This document shows, piece after piece, positions 52,139-64,000 of a stretch of DNA of 64,000 bases. The DNA comes from Candidatus Ozemibacter sibiricus. Lineage in GTDB: Bacteria > Muiribacteriota > Ozemobacteria > Ozemobacterales > Ozemobacteraceae. Under the pieces are notes generated by a model. That model made no database searches, was not told the DNA's origin, and saw only the letters and a program-made list of their open reading frames with translations. The translations under genes and the position numbers were made by a program. Location: NCBI GenBank assembly GCA_003327425.1, contig QOQW01000002.1, forward strand, positions 159,972 through 223,971, written 5' to 3'. Numbering within the stretch: the first letter of the stretch is position 1; each line of letters opens with the position of its first letter.

Positions 52139-54442
52139 TCACCCCATGGGCAGGTCGACCACGAACTCCGAGCCGGCTCCGGGCTGGCTCGTAACTGAGA
52201 TATCGCCGTTCATCAGCCGGGCCAGCCGCCGGGAGATGGCCAGCCCCAGCCCGGTCCCGCCGAAGCGGCGGGTGATCGACTCGTCGAGCTGGGCGAAATC
52301 CTGGAACAGGTGCGCGAGTTGCTCGGGGACGATGCCGATGCCGGTGTCGCGCACGGCGAAGCGGACGCGCGCCGCGGCCGCGGGCGAGGCGGTAGACGAG
52401 GCGACGGACGAGGCGACGGGCGCAGCCGCGGGCGGGGCGGCGGGCGGGAGAGCGCCGGTGACGGTCAGGGTTACCGTGCCGTGTTGCGTGAATTTGCAGG
52501 CGTTGCTGACCAGATTGAACAGGATCTGCTTGAGGCGCAACGGATCGGCCCGAACGAGGAGGCCCGGTCGGTCGATGCTCGCCTGGAAGGTGTTGCTCTG
52601 CCGGGCGGCCAGCGGCTCGGCCATCGACCGGACCGCATCGACCACCATCTCGACCGGCAGGGTTTCGATCGCGACGGTCAGCTTGCCCGCTTCGATCTTG
52701 GCCAGATCGAGGATCTGATTGATCAGATCGAGCAGGTGCCGGCCGGCCTGGAGAATCTTGCCCAGATCTTCGCTCTGGGTCTGCTGGCCGGCCGCGTCGG
52801 CGTCTTCCTTCAACATCTCGGCATAGCCGATGATGGCGTTGAGCGGGGTGCGCAACTCGTGGCTCATGTTGGCCAGGAACTGGTCTTTGGCCCGATTGGC
52901 CGACTCGGCAAGATCGCGGGCCCGGGCCATCTCTTTCTCAGCCTGCACCCGCTCGGTGATGTCGATGAAGCTCTCGAGCAGGCAGGGCCGCCCATCGAGC
53001 TCGATGGGCACGACCGTCTTGAGGATCGGCACTTCGGCCCCGGCGGCATTCAAAGCGCAGCGCTGCGCATTGTCGAGATGCTGGCCGAGATCGGTGACCG
53101 GGCATTTCCCGACCTGGGCAGGACAGACGAACCGATGGCAGAGCTGGCCGATGACCTCCTCGGGCGGGCGGCCGAACAGCTTGCAGGCCACGGGGTTGGC
53201 CTGAATGATGCGATGGGTGGCCGCATCGACGATGATCAACCCGGTCTGCACCGCTTCGAACACCTGGCGAAGCTGCCGTTCCCGCGCTTCGAGCGCCTGG
53301 ATCGCCTGCTTGCGCTGGGTGACATCGCGGACGATGCCGATGGCATGCCACCTGCCCTGCATCATCACCGACGACAGCGAGAGTTCGATGGCGATTTCCC
53401 GGCCGTCGCGGTGCAGGGCCGGCAGCTCGAGGGTCTTGCCGATCGCCTGCCCGGTGCCGTGCGCCTGCCAGGCCGGGAAGGCCGCCCGATGGACCGGCCG
53501 CAGAGAGGCGGGCGCCAGGATGTCGTGGAGGATCTGGCCATGCATGTCGGCGGCCGAGTAGCCGAAAATGGCTTCGGCAGCGGGGTTCCAGTAGGTGACC
53601 CGCCCTTCGTTGTCGAGGATGATGATGCCGTCCTGGGCCGAGCGGCCGATGGCGCGGAATTTCTCCTCGCTGTCCCGCAGCGCTTCCACCATGCGACGGC
53701 GGGCCGTGGTATCGAAGGCCGACAGGATGACCTGCTGCACCCGGCCTTCGGCATCGAGAACGGGAGAAGTGTAGAGATCGTAGGTACGGGCGGTGGGGCC
53801 CTCGCCACCGTAGGTGAGGGACCCCTGAGCCGACCGCCGCGAGCGGATGGTGCCAGCCACCGGACAGAAGGCTCCGGAAAGGGTGCACAGACAGGACTCG
53901 CCCGTCGGGAAGCCCGGGCAGTCCTTGACGCAGGGAAGCGTCGAGGCCCGCGCGGCCCCGTTGGCCAGCACCAATTGGCGATCGAGACCGAGGACGAGGA
54001 ACGGGTGTGTCAGCGACTCGACCACGGTGTGCAGGAATTCGGTGCGGTGTTTGACGGTGGCCAGCAGTTGCAGATCGCTGGAGATATCGCGAGCCACCCC
54101 GATCACGGTGAGACCAGCGCCGATGGTTTCGACCGCGGCGAAATTCCACAGACAGTAGCAGGGCGCCCCTTCGCGGGTGAGGAGCGGTAGCTCGATATTG
54201 AGCTGGCGTTCGCCGGCGAGAGCGCGGGCCAAGGCCTGTCGCAAGGTATCCTGGGCAAAGTCGGGAACGAAGTGCGTAAAATCCCTGTCCAGAGCCTCTT
54301 CGGCCGGGAACCCGCTGACCACCCGAGCGCGGTCGTTCCAGGCCAGGATCGTCCGATCGGGACGGAGCACCACCACGACACTGTGGGCCGCTTCGATGAT
54401 CTCAGCCGGGAATGCCAGCTCGGGGGTCTTCCTGGTCACCAT
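52139..54442 (-). CDS. Soluble multi-PAS histidine kinase
   Basis: 767 residues from ATG 54442 (GGAG 6 bases upstream). Four PAS-like domains (about 10-125, 135-255, 260-385, 390-510) precede the transmitter: His528 in [17 protein letters not shown]-box [31 protein letters not shown]. The second PAS carries a cluster of cysteines ([18 protein letters not shown]) and the fourth a related set ([15 protein letters not shown]). No transmembrane helix and no receiver. An Ala/Pro linker interrupts the ATPase domain near residues 650-675. It heads a minus-strand run (kinase, receiver, RsbU-like, hybrid kinase) with overlapping or nearly abutting ends. Confidence 0.9.
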   Translation of the reverse strand: MVTRKTPELAFPAEIIEAAHSVVVVLRPDRTILAWNDRARVVSGFPAEEALDRDFTHFVPDFAQDTLRQALARALAGERQLNIELPLLTREGAPCYCLWNFAAVETIGAGLTVIGVARDISSDLQLLATVKHRTEFLHTVVESLTHPFLVLGLDRQLVLANGAARASTLPCVKDCPGFPTGESCLCTLSGAFCPVAGTIRSRRSAQGSLTYGGEGPTARTYDLYTSPVLDAEGRVQQVILSAFDTTARRRMVEALRDSEEKFRAIGRSAQDGIIILDNEGRVTYWNPAAEAIFGYSAADMHGQILHDILAPASLRPVHRAAFPAWQAHGTGQAIGKTLELPALHRDGREIAIELSLSSVMMQGRWHAIGIVRDVTQRKQAIQALEARERQLRQVFEAVQTGLIIVDAATHRIIQANPVACKLFGRPPEEVIGQLCHRFVCPAQVGKCPVTDLGQHLDNAQRCALNAAGAEVPILKTVVPIELDGRPCLLESFIDITERVQAEKEMARARDLAESANRAKDQFLANMSHELRTPLNAIIGYAEMLKEDADAAGQQTQSEDLGKILQAGRHLLDLINQILDLAKIEAGKLTVAIETLPVEMVVDAVRSMAEPLAARQSNTFQASIDRPGLLVRADPLRLKQILFNLVSNACKFTQHGTVTLTVTGALPPAAPPAAAPVASSVASSTASPAAAARVRFAVRDTGIGIVPEQLAHLFQDFAQLDESITRRFGGTGLGLAISRRLARLMNGDISVTSQPGAGSEFVVDLPMG

Positions 54443-54465
54443 TCTTACTCCACCCTCTCTTCCAT

Positions 54466-54494
54466 ACTATACCTCGTCCTGGCTCGGGATTCCA
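54466..54494 (-). promoter_or_regulatory. Possible promoter of the minus-strand kinase operon
   Basis: Minus strand: TGGAAT (54494-54489), 17-base spacer, TATAGT (54471-54466), 23 bases before the ATG at 54442. The -10 is good, the -35 weak. Confidence 0.4.
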
Positions 54495-54625
54495 AATGAA
54501 ACGCAGGGTCCTGCCGCCAATCATCGACCAGGGTGTGGTCGAGGCGGCCAGCATTCATCCCCTGCCCTACCGACCTGTTTCACGAAATCGTCAATGTGGT
54601 AGGACAAAAAGCCTACACCTTCATT

Positions 54626-54654
54626 TTGACCCTGCCTTCCGCCTAAGGTAGAAT
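54626..54654 (+). promoter_or_regulatory. Predicted promoter of the 54705 kinase operon
   Basis: TTGACC (54626-54631), 17-base spacer, TAGAAT (54649-54654). Transcription would begin near 54661, which places the first start codons (ATG 54705 or TTG 54711) ~45-50 bases downstream. This supports the reading that translation begins before the frameshift site. Confidence 0.6.
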
Positions 54655-54704
54655 TAATGCAGATGTTGAAATCCCCGGACGTGAGGTCCCCAGGGTTTTA
54701 GAGG

Positions 54705-56409
54705 ATGCCCTTGTCGAAGCCACCAGAGGACGTGCTGCCCCCCGCCTCGACGCCTGCCTCCGATTCGCTGCCTTCCCCAGAAAAGGCAGCCCTGCTCGAC
54801 CGCCTCCGGCAATTTGGAAGCGGAGAACGCGCGCTTGCAGGAGGAGCTGAAGCAACGCACCCGGCAGGCCGAAGCCGAACAGCAGCGCGCCCAACAGCTG
54901 GCGCGGCTGTCTGCCGAATTCCAGACGGTGCTCGATGCCGCCCCTGACCGCATCACCTGCCTCGACCGCGATCTCCGCCTGACCTGGGCCAACCGGGCCG
55001 CCGCGCGGGTCGCCGGTCTCGAGATCGGCGAAATGGTCGGCCAACCTTGCTATCGCGTCTTCTTCCACTTGGAGGACATCTGCCCGAATTGCCCCGTCGA
55101 ACGGAGTTTTCGCACGGGGCAGCAAGAACAGGACAGAATGGCAGACCGCGCCGGCCGCACCTGGGACCTGCGCACCGCCCCGATCCTGGCCGAAGACGGC
55201 CGCATCATCGGGGTCATCGAAGTAGGACGCGACATCACCCAGAGCCTGCACCTCGAAGAGCAGATACAGCAAACCCAGAAGATGGAGGCCATCGGGCAAC
55301 TGGCCGGCGGCGTGGCCCATGATTTCAACAACATCGTGTCGGCGATCATCGGCTTCGCCGAGCTGGCCCTCATGGATCTGGCCGGCGATTCTCCTCTGCA
55401 CACCCCCCTCCAGCAGATCCTCGAGGCGGCGCACCGCGCCCGGGTCCTGACCCAGAGCCTTCTCGTCTTCAGCCGGCGCAAGCCGGTCGCGCTGAAGCGA
55501 GAAGACCTCAACCGCATCCTGACGAAATTCCAACCGATTCTGCGGCGTCTGCTGCGAGAAGACATCGACCTGCGAGTGCAGCCCTGCCCGGGCGAACTCT
55601 GGATCGAAGCCGACCAGACCCAGATCGAACAGGTCATCATGAATCTGACGACCAACGCCCGCGACGCCATGCCGCAGGGCGGCACCATCACCCTGTCGAC
55701 CACGCGCCTGCGCCTCGATCCGGCGCTTCGCCGTTCGATGGGGCTGCCCGATACGCCGGAACAGGCCCTGTTGGCCTGTACCGATACCGGCACCGGCATC
55801 CCAGAATCGCTGCGCGCCAAGATTTTCGAGCCTTTTTTCACCACCAAGGCCCCCGGCAAAGGCACGGGGCTCGGGCTGCCAACGGTCTACGGCATCGTCC
55901 AGCAGCACCACGGGCACCTGACCTGGCACAGCGAAACCGGCAAAGGCACCGAGTTCCGGGTCTATCTGCCGATCTGTCCAAGCACCGCGGCGGCCGAGAC
56001 GGCGCCGGCCCCGGCCGCCAGGCCCCTGCCCCGCGGGCGCGAGACGATCCTGCTCGCCGAAGATTTTCCCAACATGCGAGCGGTCACCAAGGCCGTCTTG
56101 ACGCGGTTCGGGTATCGGGTGCTCGAAGCCGCCGACGGCGTCGAAGCTCTCGATCTCTTCCAGCGCGAAGCCGGCGCCATCGACCTCGTCCTGCTCGATG
56201 GCATCATGCCCCGCAAGAACGGCCTGGAGGTCTTCAAAGCCATCCGGGCCACCCATCCCCACCAGAAGATCCTGTTCATGACCGGGTACATCGACGAACT
56301 GGCCAGTCTCGATCAGCTCGCCGATCCCAAAATCACGGTTTTGCAGAAGCCGGTCGCTCCCTCGCTGCTGTTGAACAAGGTCCGCGAGCTGCTCGACGAA
56401 GGAACCTGA
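54705..56409 (+). CDS. PAS hybrid histidine kinase (HisKA-HATPase-REC), frameshifted near its start
   Basis: The N-terminus begins at ATG 54705 (or TTG 54711, 6 bases after GAGG) and reads to LLDRLRQ; the sense then continues in the +1 frame as [12 protein letters not shown]. One extra T in the TTT at 54813-54815 separates them. Without it the protein is ~567 residues. As it stands, only a TTG at 54814 opens the main frame (531 residues). Downstream: coiled coil, a PAS domain with [17 protein letters not shown], transmitter His in [12 protein letters not shown]-box [27 protein letters not shown], and a C-terminal receiver ([26 protein letters not shown]). Soluble. A short gap of 3 bases leads to the next gene. 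Confidence 0.82.
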
Positions 56410-56412
56410 GCC

Positions 56413-57873
56413 ATGGAACAAGTCACCCGCGCGATTCTCGATCTCTGGCAGGCCCTGGCCGCCGAACCCGACATGGGACGTCTGCTGACGGCGGTCGTGC
56501 GAGCGGCCGAAGTGGCGACCGGGGCGGCGTTCGGCGAGATCGTCCTCACCAATGAATCGTGGGCCCGCCTCGAGTACCAGTTCGCCCAGCCGGCCGAACT
56601 CGCCCTGCTCGAGAACCTGCGCGACCGCCTAGGCCGCCGCATCATCGGGGTGGTGACCAATGCCCAGGCGACCCTGCAGGTGGAAGAACCCGGCCACCCC
56701 GGCGCCGGAATGCCCCAATCGGCCTGCCATCGGGGCGAGACGATCACCTCGTCGCTTCCCCTCCCGCTCCATGTCGAAGGGAACCCGCTCGGCCTGCTCA
56801 CGTTGTTCAACAAACCGGGGGGGTTCAGCGCCGACGACCGCGAATTCATGGAGACCTTCCTTGGCCAAGTCACCACCACGATCGAACGCGAACTCATGCG
56901 GGTCCGCCTCGCCCGCATCGAAACCCGCCTGCAAGGCATCTTCGAGGCGATCGGCGATGGTCTGCTGGTCTGCGACCGCCACGGCAAGCCCCTGCTGGCC
57001 AACCGGGCCTTCCGCGCCATGTTCTTCCCACCCGGGCAGCCCAACCAGGCGTTGCCGGCGGTGCTCCCGCCGCTCCTCGCGAATCCGAACGATACCGGGC
57101 TGCAGGAAGTGGTGCTGCTCAAGCCCCATGCCCGGGTCCTGTCGAGCAGCTTCGTACGCACCCGCGACGCCCAGGGCAAGGTCCAGGAGATGATCCTGTC
57201 GCTGCGCGACATCACGCTCAGCAAGCGGCTCGACCAGCGCTTCCTGCAGTTGATCAGCGTGTTGATCCGACGCCTCGATCAGTTGCTGACCGCGCTGGCC
57301 CGCCGCCGCGCGACGGCGCGGCGCCGCCTGACATGCCGCCTGCGTTCCATCGTCCGCAACCTGGTCCATCTGACCGAGTTGAAGGCCGGGCCCCTGCGCG
57401 TCGACAAGCTGCCCCTGACCATCCGCGAATGGCTCGACGAGGTCAAACCCCGCCTCGACCGACGGCTGACCGCGGCGGGCCACCGGCTGCACTGGCCTCC
57501 CCTGCCTGACGAAGCCGATGAAATGGTCTTCGCCGACGGCGCCGCCCTGCAGCGGGCGCTGCGCACGCTGATCGGCTTCCATGCCGCGCGGCTGATCCCG
57601 GGCACCAGCATCGATCTGACCGTCGCCCTCGCGGCCGGGCGGTGGCAGATCAGCCTGGTCACGCCCCGCTCCGCCTGGAAACGTCCACCCGATCCGGCCG
57701 CTCTCGATTGGCAGGCCTGCATCGATGCCTTCCTCGAAGAGACCAATGGGCGATTCTCGCTGGGGCTGGCCTATATTCGCCAGATCATGGAGGCCCACAA
57801 GGGCGGGTTCGCCTGTTCCACCGAGGGTGAGCGGCTCACCTTCCAGCTCACCCTCCCGCACGGAGGTTTCTGA
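56413..57873 (+). CDS. GAF-PAS pseudo-histidine kinase
   Basis: 486 residues, 3 bases after the kinase gene. A GAF domain (about 15-165, with SSLPLPLHVEGNPLGLLTLF) and a PAS domain (about 175-280, GDGLLVCDRHGKPLLANRAF) are followed by a kinase-like C-terminal half. The expected phospho-acceptor helix reads RLRSIVRNLVHLTEL and has no H-E/D motif, and the N-box position (LRTLIGFHAARL) lacks the Asn. A LGLAYIRQIMEAHKG segment like the G2 box remains. It is therefore probably catalytically dead and acts as a sensor or allosteric partner of the neighbouring kinase or RsbW-like protein. The stop overlaps the next start (TGATG). Confidence 0.78.
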   Translation: MEQVTRAILDLWQALAAEPDMGRLLTAVVRAAEVATGAAFGEIVLTNESWARLEYQFAQPAELALLENLRDRLGRRIIGVVTNAQATLQVEEPGHPGAGMPQSACHRGETITSSLPLPLHVEGNPLGLLTLFNKPGGFSADDREFMETFLGQVTTTIERELMRVRLARIETRLQGIFEAIGDGLLVCDRHGKPLLANRAFRAMFFPPGQPNQALPAVLPPLLANPNDTGLQEVVLLKPHARVLSSSFVRTRDAQGKVQEMILSLRDITLSKRLDQRFLQLISVLIRRLDQLLTALARRRATARRRLTCRLRSIVRNLVHLTELKAGPLRVDKLPLTIREWLDEVKPRLDRRLTAAGHRLHWPPLPDEADEMVFADGAALQRALRTLIGFHAARLIPGTSIDLTVALAAGRWQISLVTPRSAWKRPPDPAALDWQACIDAFLEETNGRFSLGLAYIRQIMEAHKGGFACSTEGERLTFQLTLPHGGF

Positions 57874-58355
57874 TGGATCTCGAGCAGTATCAACCTTCGG
57901 TCTATCCGGTCACTCTGACCCTGCCCGGGAACCTGGGGGCGGTGGAAGGCGTGCGCGGACGGCTGGCGGCCCAGCTCGCCGCCCTGGGCGTGCCCAAGGA
58001 CCGCATCAACCATATCTGCCTGGCCCTCGACGAAACCCTGACCAACGCGGTGGAGCATGGCTCGGCGCGCCCCGAGCAGACGATCGAGGTCGGCTACCGC
58101 ATCGACCGAGACTGGATCGAAGTGGCCGTCACCGACCAGGGCGGAATCGTCTTCAATCCCGAATATTTCGAACAGCTCGCCACCATCAAGACCTGGGGGG
58201 CGGGAGGAAGGGGACTGCTGCTGATCCGTCGAATGATGGACGAAGTCTACTTCGTGTTCACTCCCGGACGAGCCACGCGGGTGATCTTCCGCAAACGGCT
58301 GTTCGAGAGCGAGAACGAGACCGCGGTCACGCCGGCGGCGGCAGCAACCGAGTGA
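57873..58355 (+). CDS. RsbW/SpoIIAB-like HATPase (anti-sigma-factor kinase family)
   Basis: 160 residues. After a short N-terminus, the HATPase_c_2 fold shows ICLALDETLTNAVEHGS (N box), VTDQGG, and GGRGLLLIRRMMDEV (G boxes). These proteins bind a sigma factor or other target and phosphorylate a STAS antagonist; RsbU-type phosphatases reverse it. No sigma factor or STAS gene is nearby. It is the third gene of the plus-strand operon, overlapping the pseudo-kinase. Its last 29 bases overlap the 3' end of the convergent receiver gene. Confidence 0.88.
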   Translation: MDLEQYQPSVYPVTLTLPGNLGAVEGVRGRLAAQLAALGVPKDRINHICLALDETLTNAVEHGSARPEQTIEVGYRIDRDWIEVAVTDQGGIVFNPEYFEQLATIKTWGAGGRGLLLIRRMMDEVYFVFTPGRATRVIFRKRLFESENETAVTPAAAATE

Positions 58356-58698
58356 GACAGGCGAACAGCTCCTCGGTCGAGAAGGGCTTGTGGAGGATCT
58401 CGTCGGCGCCCAGGGCCTGGGCGACCGGCAGGAAATCGAAGCTGCCGCCCGGCGCGCCGCCCGAAATGGCCAGGATCTTGATCTGGGGCCAGTCTTTCTT
58501 GAGACGCGAGATGGCGATCATGCCGTCTTCGTTGGGCATGAAGATGTCGGTGATGACCAGATCGATCGGCTGCCGCTCGACCAGATCGAGGCCCTGGATG
58601 CCATCCCCGGCTTCGAAGACCGTGAAGCCCTTTTTCTCGAGAGCCATTCGCAGCATGAGCTTGACCTGCACATCGTCTTCGATCACGAGAATGTTCAT
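58327..58698 (-). CDS. Stand-alone receiver (response regulator)
   Basis: 123 residues from ATG 58698 with GGAG upstream. Receiver residues: ILVIEDD, Asp51 in VITDIFMPNEDG, Ser in ILAISGGAPGG, Lys in LHKPFSTEEL. No output domain. It is transcribed towards the RsbW-like gene and overlaps its end by 29 bases, with a promoter at 58765-58793. The orientation and own promoter suggest it is expressed separately from the surrounding kinases, perhaps as a shared phospho-carrier. Confidence 0.9.
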   Translation of the reverse strand: MNILVIEDDVQVKLMLRMALEKKGFTVFEAGDGIQGLDLVERQPIDLVITDIFMPNEDGMIAISRLKKDWPQIKILAISGGAPGGSFDFLPVAQALGADEILHKPFSTEELFACLTRLLPPPA

Positions 58699-58764
58699 GG
58701 CTCGTCTCCGGCATCGGGGTTCCGCGGGTCGAGATCTTAGAACCGACCCCGCCATCCACGGGAT

Positions 58765-58793
58765 ACTCTACCCGGTCGGGCCGGGAAATTCAA
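58765..58793 (-). promoter_or_regulatory. Predicted promoter of the receiver gene
   Basis: Minus strand: TTGAAT (58793-58788), 17-base spacer, TAGAGT (58770-58765). It lies 66 bases before the ATG at 58698. Confidence 0.5.
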
Positions 58794-58815
58794 CACCGGG
58801 GCAAGTCCGCTGGCG

Positions 58816-61028
<2,213 letters not shown>

Positions 61029-61032
<4 letters not shown>

Positions 61033-64000
61033 CGCCGCGAACCGTCGCTTCTCTTTCCCATGGCGGCCCCGTCCTGGGCGAACCGCCCCCGGGCGCCGCT
61101 CGTCCAACGCGGCTGGACACACCGATGACGGCCCCGACGTCCGACCACGCCTTTCCCCGTCCCGCGAGGCAGAACGGCCAACCCAGACGGTCTGATCGAT
61201 GGGGCAACCGCATCCGGCGAGGGTGGTGGCTCGTGCTGTGGAGCCTTCTGACCTGGCACCTTTTCCTGGGCTGGGCCCTGGCCGATCCGCCGTCTGCGTT
61301 GCCGGTGCTCCGCAGCGCCTGCGAGGTCGATTATCACCCGTTCTGCTTCGTAGAACCCGATGGCCACGCCAGCGGGTTCGCCACCGAGCTGTTGACCGCC
61401 GCCCTGCAGAAGATGGGCCGCGAGGTGACCTTCCGCACCGAGCTGTGGAGCGAGGTGCGCGGATGGCTGGAGCGCGGGGAGGTGGATGTTCTGCCGCTGG
61501 TCGGCCGCACCCCCGAGCGGGAGAACCTGTTCGATTTCACCTTCCCCTACATGACCTTGCACGGATCCATCGTGGTGCGGAAGGACACCACAGGCATCCA
61601 CAGCCTGACCGATCTCAAAGGCAAGACCGTCGCCGTGATGCAGGGGGACAATGCCGAAGAGTTTCTGCGGCGAGAGGAACGAGATTTCGAGATCCGCACC
61701 GCCCCGACCTTCCGCGCCGCGTTGCAGGAATTGGCCGCAGGCCAGCATGATGCGGTGGTGATCCAACGCCTGGTCGCCTTGCGCCTGCTGCAGGAAACTG
61801 GCTTGTCAGAGAAATTGCGGGTCCTCGATCATCCCATCCCGCATTTCCGGCAGGATTACTGTTTCGCCGTCAAGAAAGGCGATCACGACACCCTGGCCCT
61901 GCTCAATGAGGGCCTGGCCCTGGTCATCGCCGATGGAACCTTCCGGCGGCTGCACGCCCGGTGGTTCGCCAGCCTGGAACTGCCTGCCGGGAACCGCGTC
62001 GTGGCCGGCGGCGACCATGCCTACCCGCCGTGGGAGTATCTCGACGACCACGGCCAGCCCACCGGTTTCAACGTCGACCTGACCCGGGCGGTGGCCCGCG
62101 AAGCCGGTCTGGAGGTGGAATTCCGGCTGGGGCCCTGGTCGGAGATGGTGCAGGCGTTGGCCAGCGGCGAGGTCGATCTGCTGATGGGCATGTTCTACTC
62201 CCCCGAACGGAACCGCCGGTTCGACTTCTCCCCCCCGCATTCGATCAATCTCTCCATCGCGGTGACCCGCCAGGACGGGCCGCCGCCCCCCGAGACCGCC
62301 GAGCAGCTCAAGGGACGCCGACTGGTGGTCGAGCGGGGCGATCTCATGCACGAATGGGCGATCGAACAGGGTCTGGCCTCGATGGTGAGGGCGGTGGGCA
62401 CCCAGGAGGACGCGCTGCGCGAAGTGGTCGAAGGGCGGGCCGAGGTGGCCCTGGTGGCCCGCACCACCGCCCTGCGAGTCGTCGAGCGGCAAGGATGGTC
62501 GCCGCACCTGCAGCTCGGCCGCCAGGCCCTGCTCGCCCCCGAATACTGCTTCGCCGTCCCCAAAGGCCACCGCGCGCTGCTGGCCAAACTCACCGAAGGA
62601 TTGAACAGCCTCGAAGCGAAGGGGGAATTCCAACGGATCCAGGAGAAGTGGTTCGGGGTCGAGGTGCATCGCCGCCCGTCGCCGTGGGTCATTCTGCACA
62701 CCCTGAGCTGGATCGTCCTGCCGATCCTGGTTCTGCTGGGGGGAGCCCTGGGCTGGAACCGCCTGCTGGCTCGCCGCGTCGAAGCCGGCATCGCCAAGAT
62801 CCGGCATCAGGAAGAACGCTACCGCCGGCTCATCGAAACCGCCCAGGAAGGTGTCTGGGTCTTGAATGCTGATTTCATCACCGTCATGGTCAACCAGCGG
62901 ATGGCCGACCTGCTCGGCTACACCCCGGCCGAGATGATCGGCCGGCCCATCACCGACTTCATCCACCCCGACGACCGCCCCGACAACGACATCAGAATGG
63001 AACGACGGCGGCAGGGGAAGAATGAATTGTATGAGCGCCGATTGCTCCATCGGAACGGTTCCACCGTGTGGTGCCTGGTCTCGGCCAACGCGCTGACCGA
63101 CGAGCATGGCCGGTTCGATGGGTCGTTCGCCATGCTGGCCGATATCACCGACCGCAAACGGGACGAAGAATATCTGACCGCCTACGGGCGGCAGCAGGCA
63201 GCGGTAGCCGAACTCGGACGGGCCGCCCTGAGCGGGGTCGGCGAAGACGATCTCTTCCGTCTGACGGGCCACAAATTGGCTCAGGTCTTGCAGATCGAGC
63301 TGGTCAAGATCCTCGAGTGGCGCCCGGCCCACGGCGATCTGCTGTTGCGCGCCGGCATGGGCTGGCACGAGGGGCTGGTCGGCCAGGCCACGGTCCCCGC
63401 CACCCCCGATTCCCAAGCCGGGTACACCTTGCTCACCAAAGACCCGGTCATCGTCGAAGACCTGCGCACCGAGTCCCGGTTCCGTGGTCCGCCCTTGTTG
63501 CATGACCACGGCGTCGTCAGCGGGGTCAGCCTGTTGATCGGCGATCCCGATCATCCGTTCGGGGTGCTCGGCGTGCATTCCACACAGCACCGCCGGTTCC
63601 CCGTCCATGAGATCCATTTCCTGCAAGGGGTAGCCAACCTGCTAGCTGGCGCCATCAAACAACGGCGAACGGAAGCGGAATTGCGCGAGAGCCGGGGGTT
63701 CCTGGCCGACCTGATCGAGCACAGCGGGGCCATCATCTTCGCCAAGGATCGGACCGGCCGCTATCTGCTGGTCAATCACCGCTGGGAAGAGGCGACCGGA
63801 CATCCCCGCCACCTCACCCTGGGTCAGACCGACGAGCACCTCTTCCCCTCAGAGGTCGCCCGCGCCTTCCGGCAAACCGACCTCGAAGTGATGAACAGCG
63901 GCCAGGCCCGAGAACTCGAAGAAAAGCTCACCGGCCAGGAGGGAGAGCGCGTCTTCCTGTCCATCAAGTTCCCGTTGCGGGATGGCCATGGGCAGATCTC
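61029..64000 (+). CDS. Tandem periplasmic-binding-domain receptor with PAS, GAF and PAS domains (3' truncated by window)
   Basis: At least 990 residues, open at the right edge. ATG 61029 overlaps the previous stop (ATGA); ATG 61125 is an alternative. A hydrophobic export segment lies near residues 68-86. Two tandem SBP_bac_3 domains follow: about 92-315 (ACEVDYHPFCFVEPDGHASG, VDVLPLVGRTPERE) and 317-547 (GGDHAYPPWEYLDDHGQPTG, VDLLMGMFYSPERN). A transmembrane helix (about 554-577) leads to PAS (about 594-715), GAF (about 725-875) and a second PAS (from ~881). This is the EvgS/BvgS-type layout, so a histidine kinase transmitter is expected beyond the window. Likely ligands are amino acids or similar small molecules. 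Confidence 0.88.

Overview
The window is high-GC bacterial DNA packed with genes on both strands. I see no rRNA, tRNA, CRISPR array, transposase or phage gene. A meso-diaminopimelate-type MurE, a division/peptidoglycan cluster, a flagellin, a CsaB-type pyruvyl transferase, a Hanks-type Ser/Thr kinase with PP2C phosphatase, a clostripain-family protease and many PAS histidine kinases point to a motile, environmental, deep-branching bacterium. Candidatus Riflebacteria/Ozemobacteria or a similar lineage would fit, but this is a guess from gene content and no marker here settles it.

Layout. 1-2130: 3' end of a secreted C11 protease and a small exported protein. 2220-9924: division/wall operon in the order ftsL-like, rsmH, ftsI (with PASTA), murE, murF, mraY, mostly with overlapping ends. 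10051-19832: a divergent pair of surface genes, a DUF4382-like lipoprotein (minus) and a 2753-residue multi-Ig protein (plus), with a lower-GC stretch across their 5' halves. 19887-20210: ybaB. 20475-24111 (minus): PP2C phosphatase, TPR membrane protein, Ser/Thr kinase and a FlgN-like coiled coil, one operon behind a TTGACC-17-TATAAT promoter. 24253-26960 (minus): GIDE-family membrane protein, DHH phosphoesterase and an unknown protein. 27155-30874: small exported protein and a DUF5693-CsaB fusion. 31329-33664: ahcY and pncA, divergent. 33827-39008 (minus): membrane protein, calcium-type P-ATPase and a beta-propeller-like exported protein. 39200-44495: membrane-anchored hydrolase, class III cyclase and a 749-residue flagellin.

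44575-64000 is almost entirely signal transduction: five proteins with an intact histidine-kinase transmitter, a MEDS-GAF-PAS sensor, a pseudo-kinase, two stand-alone receivers, a receiver-RsbU/SpoIIE phosphatase, an RsbW-like ATPase and the start of a tandem-SBP/PAS/GAF receptor. No DNA-binding output domain is seen. The outputs look like partner switching (RsbU-like plus RsbW-like) and receiver-to-receiver phosphotransfer, perhaps acting on motility or the envelope.

Points that stand out: the DUF5693-CsaB fusion; the phosphorelay block without transcription factors; a one-base frameshift in one kinase; a cysteine-rich PAS signature shared by four kinases; the giant alternating-module surface protein; the altered dcw order with a KTS variant in FtsI; and a mraY gene with a good Shine-Dalgarno but no normal start codon at the right distance.
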